DNA of 64,000 nucleotides from Diphasiastrum complanatum (Eukaryota > Streptophyta > Lycopodiopsida > Lycopodiales > Lycopodiaceae): contig CM055094.1 in NCBI GenBank assembly GCA_029204225.1, forward strand, positions 8,413,234 through 8,477,233. The letters run 5' to 3'. Of this stretch, positions 55,791 to 64,000 are shown in pieces (position 1 is the stretch's first letter; every line of letters starts with the position of its first letter). A model generated the notes under the pieces. The model worked only from the letters and a program-made list of their open reading frames with translations, was not told the origin of the DNA and did no database searches. The position numbers and the translations under genes were made by a program.

Positions 55791-56199
55791 TGCTCTTGCG
55801 GAATGTTTAGTTGCAAGTCACACACAGTAAAGTGCCGTGGGCTTGAGCGCCCAGAGAAGGCCTTGAGAATTCTTAATATCCCATAAGTAACTACTTGCCT
55901 TTAACTCTCCCATATATAAGTTGGGGCTTCACAATTTCCTATATTCCCTGGTACCACCCATCCCTGGCACCATGGTATTAGAGCCCAGTGGGAGTTCCTT
56001 TGCCCTTTGCTTGCTTGAGTGGGTGTGTTGCAGAATGTTTAGTTGCAAGCCACACACACGAAAGTGCCGTGGGCTTGAGCACCTAGTGAAGGCCTTAGAA
56101 TTCTCAATATCCCAACTTGCACACGAAAGTGCCGTGGGCTTGAGCACCTAGTGAAGGCCTTAGAATTCTCAATATCCCATATATAAGTTGGGGCTTATA
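55791..56199 (+). mobile_element. Possible miniature LTR element (TRIM-like)
   Basis: Two direct repeats, 55791-55972 and 56026-56199, share TTGC(G/A)GAATGTTTAGTTGCAAG, GTGCCGTGGGCTTGAGC and CATATATAAGTTGGGGCTT. Directly after the first comes TGGTATTAGAGCCC, a tRNA-Met-type primer site (55973-55984). Before the second lies GAGTGGGTG, a possible polypurine tract. The interior is only about 53 bp. The second repeat has an internal 59-bp unit duplicated with 65-bp period (56056-56114 and 56121-56179) and loses homology at its end. No flanking duplication was established. Confidence 0.55.
55973..55984 (+). other. Primer-binding site of the TRIM-like element
   Basis: TGGTATTAGAGC, identical to the Copia-2 primer site, follows the CA end of the left repeat. 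Confidence 0.6.
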
Positions 56200-57120
56200 T
56201 CAAATGTATATATATACAGTTGCACCAAAATGAGGATTACAAGAAAATTTAGTCTAAAATGACTTTTAAGAGTTAAATAGCAATAATCAACGTGTGGTTT
56301 TTCTAAGGTTACTTTCTAAGTTTGCCAATAACACGTTTTTGGCCTTGACTTGCAAAGGCAATACTAGGTGGTGAGGTTGGTCAATGGAGTTTCAAAAATT
56401 TCAACGTTAACCTATAAATTGTGTGGTGGTCTGAATTTTTAAAGTGGGCCAAATTTTAAGGTATCGACATTATTGGAGGGCTTGCATGCAAATTTCACTT
56501 ATTTTGCATGTGAATCAACATGTTTGAGCATGTGAGCATGAGCATTCACTTTTTTCTACGGCTGAGCATGCCACTATGAGCATTTGCCTTTATCTTTGTG
56601 ACTTTGAACATGCATAAAGTTCAACAAAGAATTTTGCTTCTTCAACTCCATATATTCTTCATTCTCAATGGTCAACTTCTTCCGTTTTTTGTCAGCAACA
56701 CTATAGAGATTCAATAACAATGGCTCCCTCAAGCAAAGCTTGTCAGTAGTCATATTATTTTGATATATAAATTCAAGATTCTTTGTTTGATTCAATTGCT
56801 TCCAAATATCATTGAATTGTGTTCATTGATTAGAAATAAAGACCTAGAATCTAGAGCAATGAATTCCCCGAGGATAGAGTCTCAAACGACCAATATGGGT
56901 TTCTCAGATGTTGAGGAGAGAATTGGGATATTAGATGAAACACAAAGAAAGTAAGGCAGCAGCTGGAAATCTTTCCAAACATCCATGAAGAAGTATCTTC
57001 TTAAGTTGTCGCCAGTTCTACTTCTGTCAAAGGTCACGGATTGCTATGTTAATTCTATATCTGCAGCTGCTAATCATGTCAACGACGGTAGCCTTATACT
57101 CGGCCCACATGGGCTTGCTT
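56200..57120. other. No recognisable gene
   Basis: AT-rich sequence with CATG/GAGCATG-rich stretches near 56500-56610. Just upstream of the following gene remnant, a frame reads GSLILGPHGLASTQ (57090-57130), which could be part of it. Confidence 0.4.
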
Positions 57121-57127
57121 CAACACA

Positions 57128-58029
57128 ATGCTAGCAGAGAATTGTAATATGAAAACTGTTCTACCAATTCCATTAAAAAATGTTCATATATGCACATTGC
57201 ATGCTGAGGTTCGTATTATTGAAAAACTTATTTACCTGCATATTCTACTAGCATGGAATCATAAACCGGAGTCTGTGGCTAAAGCAGCAAGTAGGAGGTT
57301 GAAAATAGTTCTATCAAATGCAGGACTACATAAAGGGAATGTCACGATTGAAAAAAGTGACAGACTCTCCAGGAAAAAAGGAAACGTTCCTAATAAGCCA
57401 TCAATTGGAAGTGCTAAAGCAAGAAGATTCTTATCCAATCACACATGCAAAGAATCAAGTGTCAAGAATCAAGAGAAATTGTTCAAGCCACATGAACACT
57501 GGAAGGAAGTAATCGAGTGGAAAAGGGACAAGTGCGGACCAACTTAGACAAACTCATAGGTGTTATCAGGAAAGAAAAACCTATCATCAGAAGATATAAG
57601 GACTTTGCAAAATCATTGCACCACATTTATAAAATCTGTACATGATTGTTGGGGAAAAAACAACGTTACTCATTACATGGTGCTAATCTATATCATTATC
57701 TGGTACTTTTCTCATTCAGGCTTATATTTTTTTGTACTAATGAAACTAATCAAAACTATTGTTTGCAGCACATCCTTCTTCATCATGCAACTTATTTTGC
57801 AAAGGAATATGGGAGCTTAAGTATCTGGTCATTACAAGGCATGGAAAAATCTTATTGGCAAGCAAGGGGAGCGTTTCATAGAGCAACAAATCATGGAGGA
57901 CACAATTCAAGAAATAAATATTTAGTTCAACTTTTTCAGTGGTTTTATAGAAGAGCACAATTTAGATATCAAGCTAAAAACTCGCCAACACTATTACGAA
58001 ATACTTATCCAATGAAATTGCTTTATTAA
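57128..58029 (+). pseudogene. Unknown multi-exon gene remnant, possibly transposase-derived
   Basis: Three coherent segments. The first (57128-57547) has CTLHAEVRIIEKLIYLH and a basic middle. The second (57580-57678) reads KNLSSEDIRTLQNHCTTFIK and CWGKNNVTHYM. The third (57769-58029) reads HILLHHATYFAKEYGSLSIW, GMEKSYWQARGAFHRAT and LVQLFQWFYRR. A clean GT-AG intron (57679-57768) joins the second and third in frame. The link between the first and second is not solved. The pattern of spaced Cys/His and the GMEKSHxxAR-type block recalls uncharacterised eukaryotic transposase-like proteins, but I cannot name the family. A stop after GPT at 57546 suggests decay. Confidence 0.45.
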
Positions 58030-58188
58030 CAACAAATGTAGATTGGAAATCATTCAGCTTCATTGTCTTGTCATATCCACATAATGACATTGTACTAAAC
58101 ATCATGAATATTGAAGATAAGAAATAAGTCACTCCAAGTCTTCTAATACTATCTATGAAAAATTCAAAGATAGTACCATCTCCATTGC

Positions 58189-58566
58189 TTATGTTGCAAA
58201 TTGGACACTTGCCATGAAGAGATTGCATGAAATTTGATGACTCAACCTTTGTACTTGAGGACCTTCAGCTCTCAGATTTTGAGGTTGATTCTCAATATCT
58301 TCTTCTCTTTGATGCTCCTCCTCAATCCTAACAAGATCACACTTTGAAAAGGTCTCCACTTGAGTGATCTCCTCCTTTGCCATGTTCACACTCTCAATAG
58401 CAACATTAGAATCCAACTTATATAATCTTCCATGTTTAAATCCCTTTGCTATGCAATTATCACTCTTCAAAATGGAACACAAATCATGCTTGAAGTGGAC
58501 ATCCAAACCATTATCCATAAGTTGACCAACACTTAGCAAGTTTTTGTTGATGCCTCCACAAATCAT
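58189..58566 (-). pseudogene. Copia pre-integrase fragment
   Basis: The minus strand reads GGINKNLLSVGQLMDNGLDV and HFKHDLCSILKSDNCIAKGF, then KHGRLYKLDSN. This is the junction between Copia protease and pre-integrase. After that the frame continues through non-Copia acidic sequence (RIEEEHQREEDIENQ). It is similar to the corresponding part of Copia-5 (62009-61900) but is a separate copy, probably deleted on both sides. Confidence 0.7.
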
Positions 58567-58599
58567 GGAAGTTGGTGATTGATCTAACTACCAAAGTTG

Positions 58600-59878
58600 G
58601 TATTCCTAATGGTTAGGTCAATTTGACAAAAGTAGAAAAAGTAATGCTAATTAGGTCCCTAAACATGTGTTGGACATGCTCAACCAACCATGGAAAGCAT
58701 CTCCTTTTGTACTATGAATCATTCATTCCATTGTGGAAGAGATCATGATCTCTATTAGTAGGTCATACTTCAAATTGGTTTTCACACGTATGAACAATAC
58801 ATGAAGTGTTTTGATCAATAATTGATTGTTCTTGCTTGTTTAGATCAAAATTGTTAATCTAGATAAAGATTTGAGTGCTACTTTTGTAATATATTGATTA
58901 ACCATCACCCTTGAGGATCTTTTGTAGATTCATTTAGGGTCCTAAACAATGTACTTTCAACAAAATTCTAGATTTTGTGTGGATTAGCCATGCTTGGAAT
59001 ATCCATACAAAAGCCAAAGACCAAATGCATTGAACAAAGGTTCCCACACTATCTTCACACATTTACTCTTTGGATTTTGCATGGGGCTTCAACGCATGGT
59101 TCATCCACACACTATTCAAATAAGTTATAGACACAAATATTTGAATTTGGATGCCCATGTCTTTGTTAATCCATCCGTAGATTCAATTTCCAACTCCGGA
59201 TGACTATGATGCAATTTTGGCAAAGATGAGCATGCTAATCAACAGAATATAATAACAATGATCAAAGAATGAAAAAATACAAGATTTCAATGTATGAGCA
59301 TTAGCCTCAACACGAGTTAGAGAGAGAGCGAGCTAGAGAGATAACAAGCAATATTTGTTTAGATCCAAAATGACATGAGATAGCTACAAAACTTTGGTTC
59401 TTCATTATCAATTGTGTGGAGAGCTACACATATTTATGGAGATTGAGGTAGCTCGAGGTAGAACCATATCTGTCCATTCCAAAATGACATCTAAAGTGAC
59501 GTCTAGAGTCTATGTGACATTTGTCACTTGTCATGCATGAAAATCTACCAGCTTTTTACAAGTGTACTAGTTCTAACTAGAAATGTCCAAATCATCATGC
59601 ATGTGTCCAATAAACTTTGTGCATGCCTTGGTGTCACTATGGATCACTTACAATTAATGCATGTGAGTTGCACGAGTTTCTACAAGCATAATCATGCTAA
59701 TTCTATGTCTACAAACTATATGCAAGCTGCATTTATCAAACTAGACAATACATAACCATGTAGCTCGAGTTCTATGTAGGCCAAACTTGGCATTTTGCAT
59801 TAATGAGCTACATACTTGCATGGTACAACATTTGTAGCAAGCCAAGAAATCAATATGGATTGTTTTTCAATTTTAACA
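58600..59878 (-). repeat. Presumed 3' LTR region of Copia-5
   Basis: The minus strand has a polypurine tract at 59886-59879 followed by TGTTAAAATTG, so the Copia-5 3' LTR should start at 59878 and run left. Its far end is not certain; TGACAAAAG near 58638 resembles the TGACAAAAT that starts the right-hand LTR at 63936. A palindrome variant (CACACGTATG) lies near 58784. Confidence 0.4.
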
Positions 59879-59886
59879 CTCCTCCT
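59879..59886 (-). other. Copia-5 polypurine tract
   Basis: The minus strand reads AGGAGGAG followed by TGTTAAAATTG. Confidence 0.75.
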
Positions 59887-59939
59887 AAAAATGATCTATA
59901 TTGATTTGAACATGGATCTTGGTATAACTCCAAGGTTGG

Positions 59940-61200
59940 CTCTATGCTTGTTGAAGGAACTTTTGCTCAAAGGTTTGGTGAGCATATCTACAATGCAAGA
60001 TGAAAGAGCATACTTAGATTGACATATGAAAGCTTTATCTTTAAGAAAGTCAATCTCTAATCCTAGAATATAGTGTATTTTTCCAAGATCTTGCATCTTG
60101 AATTCTTTTCCAAGTGCAATCTTGGTTTCCTCAACTAACTTGATACAACTTCCTGTCACAATGATATCATCAACATAAATAAGAAGGATGACAATATCTT
60201 TATCAAAAAACTTGACATATAAGGAAGGATCATAGTTACTAAGATTAAATCCTAGTGACTCAAGAAAGGTGTTAAGTCGAGAATACCATGACCTTGGGGC
60301 TTGCTTTAATCCATATAAACTTTTGAAGAGCAAGCAAACTTTTCCCTCATCATGGATGAACCCAATAGGTTGATCCATACAGATCTCTTCTTCTAGATAG
60401 CCATTTAGAAATGCATTAGAAACATCTATTTGAAGAATTTTCCAATTGAAAAAACAAGCAAAAGAAATTATGACTCTAATTGACACCATCTTTGCAACTG
60501 GGGCAAAGGTCTCCTCATAATCAAGTCCATATACTTGAGCAAATCCTTTAGCACAAAGCCTAGCCTTGTACTTGTTAATTGTGCCATCTTGATTATACTT
60601 GACTCGGAAAACCCATTTGCAACCAATGGTATGCTTGTTAAATGGAAGATCCACGAGTTCCCATGTATTATTGGCCATCAAAGCATCATGGTCTTCCTGC
60701 ATGACAAGGTACCATTCCTTTGAGTTGATAGCATCATATACATCCTTCGACTCCTCATGAGAAATAAAATAGGCACAATTAGTGGAGCTAATTTCCACTC
60801 GCTTTCCTCTATCTTCATAGGTAAGCCTTCTAGGCTCGGATCTTTCTCTTTGAGATCTCCTTGGTGAAAAAAATCGAGGTGACTCCTCCTCAAATCTCGG
60901 CCCCATCTCTCCATGATGATCTTCAAGGGTGATGATTGGAGTATCTTTGTGAGAATCTTTGAACTCGGCCTTCTCAAGAATGTATTTTTGATCTTCATGG
61001 AATATCACATCTCTACTCTCAATTGTAGTTGAGGTAGAGGGAACATAGATCCTGTAAGCTTTCTTGTTGGATGCATATCCAACCATGATCCCTTTAACAG
61101 AATTAGGATCATCTCTTTTCCTTGTTTCCAAGGGCATATTAACAAAGCAAGTACAACCAAAAACTCTAAGGTGATCTACCTTAGGTTTTTTCTGAAACAA
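59940..61200 (-). pseudogene. Copia-5 integrase end, RT and RNase H remnant
   Basis: A long open frame. It starts with the integrase C-terminus (FQKKPKVDHLRVFGCTCFVN, GIMVGYASNKKAYRIYVP). A variable linker with RRSQRERSEPRRLTYEDRGK follows, then a full RT: NTWELVDLPFNKHTIGCKWV, KARLCAKGFAQVYGLDYEET, LQIDVSNAFLNGYLEEEICM, SLYGLKQAPRSWYSRL and catalytic LLIYVDDIIVTGS. RT is uninterrupted. After FICQSKYALS the frame jumps to CIVDMLTKPLSKSSFNKHRA, the last part of RNase H. About 120 residues of RNase H are deleted, so the element is defective. Confidence 0.88.
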
Positions 61201-62009
61201 GACTTCAAAAGGTGATTTCCAACAAGAGCATTGTGAGGTAATCTATTGCACAAATAGTTTGCACAATTTATAGCTTCACCCCAATATTCAATAGGCAAAG
61301 AAGCTGCTACTCGAATTGCTTTAGCACACTCACATAAAGATCTGTTTTTCCTCTCAGCTACTCCATTTTGAGATGGAGAATAGGCACAAGAAAATTCTCT
61401 CTTTATTCCTTCACCTTCACAATAATTATGAAACTTGTTGGAGATATATTCACCTCCTCCATCACATCTTAAAGCTTTAACTTTGCAAGAAAATTGTTTT
61501 TCTACATAAGCTTTGAAGATAAGGAAGTGATAAAAAACCATAGCTTTTGAAGAAAGTAGATACAACCAAGTGTATCTAGTAAAGTCATCAATAAAGGTGA
61601 CAAAACATGTTGCACCGCCAATACTTTTAGAAGAGAAAAAATGTACATCTGAGTGTATGAGTTCCAATGGACAAGTAGTCTTTATAAAAGACTTCTGATA
61701 TGGCTTTCTGTGTGACTTTGCAATGGCACAAGCCTCACAAGGCTTGAAATCTTTAGAAAGAGATTTTGGAAGACCAATAGCCTTCTCCTTCTTAACCATA
61801 GAAGACATAGATGTAAAGTTAGGATGTCCCAGCCTTCTATGCCACAGCTCCTCCTTAGATAACAAAACAACTTCACAAAGGTTTGCATTCTCATAAGAAT
61901 TCAACTTAAAATTTCCACCACATCTAATTCCATCAGCAAGGATCTCATCTTTTCTCTTGATAAAACAAGTATTGGAGTTGAACTTTACATCACAACCATT
62001 ATCAAGCAA
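61176..62009 (-). pseudogene. Copia-5 integrase
   Basis: A 277-residue open frame. It starts in the pre-integrase region (DNGCDVKFNSN), has the HHCC zinc finger around WHRRLGHPNF and CEACAIAKSHRKP, and then the catalytic core: HSDVHFFSS with the first Asp, RCDGGGEYISNKF with the second, and NGVAERKNRSL with the Glu, so D-D-E is complete. The C-terminal part reads AASLPIEYWGEAINCANYLC. The normal FLVHSDVCGPM is changed to HSDVHFFSSKSIGG. The frame ends at HLLKSCFRKNLR, where a base loss shifts it into the RT frame. Confidence 0.87.
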
Positions 62010-62409
62010 CTTTTAAGTTCTTTGTAAGTTTTGGAATAAAAAGAACATTAGAAAGTGCAAGAACTTTTGAAGAAGCAAGTTTCAATGGAATGTTGCCAAT
62101 TCCTTCTATTGGACACTCATGATCATTAGCTGTGTAAATAGATCTCTTGAGTCCTTTGAAAGGTAAGATTGAATCAAATGACTCCTTTGAACAACACATA
62201 TGTGAAGAGGCTCCACTATCTATGTACCAAGCTCCATCTTTCTTGAAAGGTGATGAAGAAAAAATGGACACCATAAGTGATCCTTCTCCATCACTTGCAA
62301 CAGAATCTTCTTGAATCTCTTTGGAGAGATTAGCTTGCTTGAGTTGGTTTTTCTTCTTAAATAAATTAGAGACATAGTGCCCCTTTTTGCCACAGAAGAA
62401 GCACTTCAC
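62002..62409 (-). pseudogene. Copia-5 zinc knuckle and protease
   Basis: The frame starts with the CCHC-type knuckle CFFCGKKGHYVSNLFKKK, in which the last Cys is Leu (C-x2-C-x4-H-x3-N-L), so zinc binding is probably weakened. The protease follows with WYIDSGASSHMCCSK (catalytic Asp in D-S-G), YTANDHECPIEGIGNIPLKL and LSNVLFIPKLTKNL. The frame breaks right after LTKNL, where Copia proteins read LTKNLLSV and enter pre-integrase; several bases are missing there. Confidence 0.82.
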
Positions 62410-63166
62410 TTTCTTCTTTTTGGTTTTTGAGTTAGAGGGATGAGATGTATCATCCTCTTCACCATCTTGATCTCGATCTTTGGCTTTGTCTTTGTTGTAT
62501 GCTTGAGAGAATTGGTTCTTCCTCCTTCCTTTCTGCTTGCCTTTGACAAAGAGGGCTTTGTCACTTCAAGTTTGTTCATCTTGGAGAGTTTATAGCTTTG
62601 TCTAGATTCTTCAGAAATAAGAATTCCTTGGAGAGTTTCTAGATTAGGTAACTCCTCCTTAATAGCAAAAGACTGAACAAGATTATCATAGTCATCTCTC
62701 AAGCCATTCAGTGTGACTTGAACTAGCTCAACTTGGTTAATGATAACACAAACACAGGAAAGCTCTCTATGTAAATCTTTAACTCTCAGAACATAGTTAG
62801 ATGCACTCTCTTCACTTCTTTGGAAACTTTGGAAAATCTGATATCTAAGAGTGAGTATTCTAGAAGTGTTCTTTGCTTCATAGATGGTCTTTAGTGCATC
62901 CCAAGCTTCTTTGGCTGTAGTGCAAGATCCTATCTCTCTCAAAATTTCACTAGATACATTCATCTTAATGAAATGTAGAGCCATTCTAGCTCTCTTCTTA
63001 TATTTAGGAATTTCAACCTGTGCTTGAGGCTCCTCCTCAACACCAAGCACAATATCCATAACATCCTGGAGAATCAAAACAGACTCCATTCTTAACTTCC
63101 AAGTTGAGTAATTAGAAGTGTTTAGTCTTTCACTGGCTTCTAGAAGTATCCTCCCTGAGATGCCAT
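62406..63166 (-). pseudogene. Copia-5 gag
   Basis: An ATG at 63166 opens MASQGGY, matching the start of Copia-3 gag (MSSMGGY). A one-base loss then shifts the frame, and gag continues with LLEASERL, TSNYSTWKLRMESVLI, DIVLGVEEEPQAQV, AKEAWDALKTIYEAKN, SRILTLRYQIFQSF, LNGLRDDYDNLVQSFAIKEE and LQGILISEESRQSYK. A Lys-rich tail leads to the zinc knuckle. ATG-initiated translation from 63089 would skip the N-terminal helix. Capsid/nucleocapsid protein for RNA packaging. Confidence 0.85.
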
Positions 63167-63923
63167 TATAATGAAGACTTCTTAGTTATTGGATTGAAAT
63201 ATGTTTGAGCTTGTTCCTATCAGACTTAGAGTTGCTGCTCTCTTTCACTATAGGTATTTTCAAGGTTGAACTACCTTCCTATGTGAAACACTTGCAACTA
63301 TATATGAGATGAATCTCAAATATTCAACAAGACAAGTTATATAGATCAGACACAAAAAGTGGTTTGTGACACTTTGGCTTGTTTGAATCCAACTTTTGGC
63401 ACGTGTGAAATGCTTCAAAAGAAAACACTATTGACACTCAGAAGGCTCAAAGGGTGTTCAAATACTTCAAACTCAGTCTTGATCTACAGTTTCTTGTGTT
63501 GGATGCTCAAAACAATGAATTCAGAACAAAGTATAATTGAATCAAATCAATATGCTGTCACTAGGATTTTGGACCTATCCCAATCCTCTTTAAGAGCTTA
63601 TAACTCTTGCTAGACACATCAGATTGATTTGGTTTCAATTTTTATGGAAAGTACAAATCAAATGCTTTCCATCAAGCTATAACATTGCTATCTTTGGATC
63701 TATAAGTAAGGAGGACAAAGGGACTGAAAAACTCTGATTTTCACATGTGCGGAATTCCAGAATCCGTACTTCCTCAATTTAGGTCTATAAATTCAGTTCA
63801 AGTCCGATTTGATCCAAATACACTTCAGAGAAAGATAAGAAAAAGTGCAAAACTGTTTTTTTGCTCGCTTTAGCTCTCAGCTTCTTGTACAATCAGAGTT
63901 GTTAGCATGCAAAGATTAATGTG
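63167..63923 (-). other. Copia-5 untranslated leader
   Basis: About 750 bp between primer site and gag. No ORF recognised. Contains half-palindromes GCACGTGTGAAA (63399-63410) and CACATGTGCGG (63741-63751). Confidence 0.5.
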
Positions 63924-63935
63924 GCTCTGATACCA
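63924..63935 (-). other. Copia-5 primer-binding site (tRNA-iMet)
   Basis: The minus strand reads TGGTATCAGAGC, directly before the LTR's TG...CA end at 63936. Confidence 0.92.
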
Positions 63936-64000
63936 TGACAAAATTTCCAGAATTCACACGTGTGGGGAATGTCCACAAGAGTGACTGATCTTAATTAAGC
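63936..64000 (-). repeat. Copia-5 5' LTR, inner end only
   Basis: Starts TGACAAAATTTCC in plus-strand order and continues past the window. Contains one CACACGTGTG (63955-63964). Confidence 0.75.

Larger units (their letters stand above)
59879..64000 (-). mobile_element. Copia-5, nearly complete, running off the window
   Basis: The minus-strand order is 5' LTR (63936 to beyond 64000), primer site (63924-63935), leader, gag (63166-62406), knuckle and protease (62409-62002), integrase (62009-61176), RT (61200-59940), a deleted RNase H remnant and polypurine tract (59886-59879). Frames change at the gag start, gag/protease, protease/integrase and integrase/RT by small indels. It is the best preserved pol in the window. 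It belongs to the lineage of Copia-2 and Copia-3. Confidence 0.88.

Overview
This is nuclear DNA from a land plant with a large, repeat-rich genome. The evidence is two spliced plant lipoxygenase genes with short GT-AG introns, Copia elements primed by initiator tRNA-Met (binding site TGGTATCAGAGC), Gypsy elements, a CACTA transposon fossil and tRNA-derived retrosequences. I cannot name the species. A fern, a gymnosperm or another repeat-rich vascular plant would all fit. There are no bacterial operons, no CRISPR array and no rRNA.

Layout. 0-4.5 kb: a young, internally deleted Copia element (Copia-1, minus strand, target-site duplication GTCCC) inserted into the gag of an older Copia. 4.5-8.4 kb: a Copia pol fossil, then mostly unrecognised sequence, and a possible promoter plus first exon of an unknown minus-strand gene. 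8.5-12.9 kb: Copia-2 (minus) abutting a Gypsy gag remnant. 13.6-20.9 kb: Copia-3 (plus, gag fused to RT by deletion) split by Copia-4 (minus). 20.9-27.9 kb: G1, a plus-strand Gypsy-type element with gag and protease but no RT or integrase, whose presumed 3' LTR holds two separated halves of a tRNA-Arg-like sequence. 29.0-37.2 kb: G2, a minus-strand Gypsy with all domains but many frameshifts, cut in its integrase by a Copia-2-type solo LTR with a perfect TGAAT duplication. 37.6-39.3 kb: CACTA transposase fossil. 39.7-40.05 kb: a cluster of degenerate GTCGGATTCCGAC palindromes. 40.3-41.25 kb: Copia fossil. 41.3-41.4 kb: an 88-bp tRNA-like insert with 14-bp direct repeats. 42.6-55.35 kb: two lipoxygenase genes head to head, each with nine exons. 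55.8-56.2 kb: a possible miniature LTR element (TRIM). 57.1-58.0 kb: remnant of an unknown, probably transposase-related gene with an intron. 58.2-64 kb: Copia fragments and Copia-5 (minus), which runs off the right end.

The only convincing host genes are the two lipoxygenases. Both are intact by eye (883 and 888 codons), keep every iron ligand, and share seven of nine exon lengths and about 280 bp of upstream sequence. They look like a local inverted duplication that included the promoter. Their predicted role is oxygenation of polyunsaturated fatty acids outside plastids, with residues typical of 13-lipoxygenases.

The rest is layered retrotransposon sediment. Insertion order can be read from nesting, and several elements are deletion derivatives with intact ends. 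A palindrome with a G-box core (CACACGTGTG) recurs in the LTRs of at least three Copia elements.
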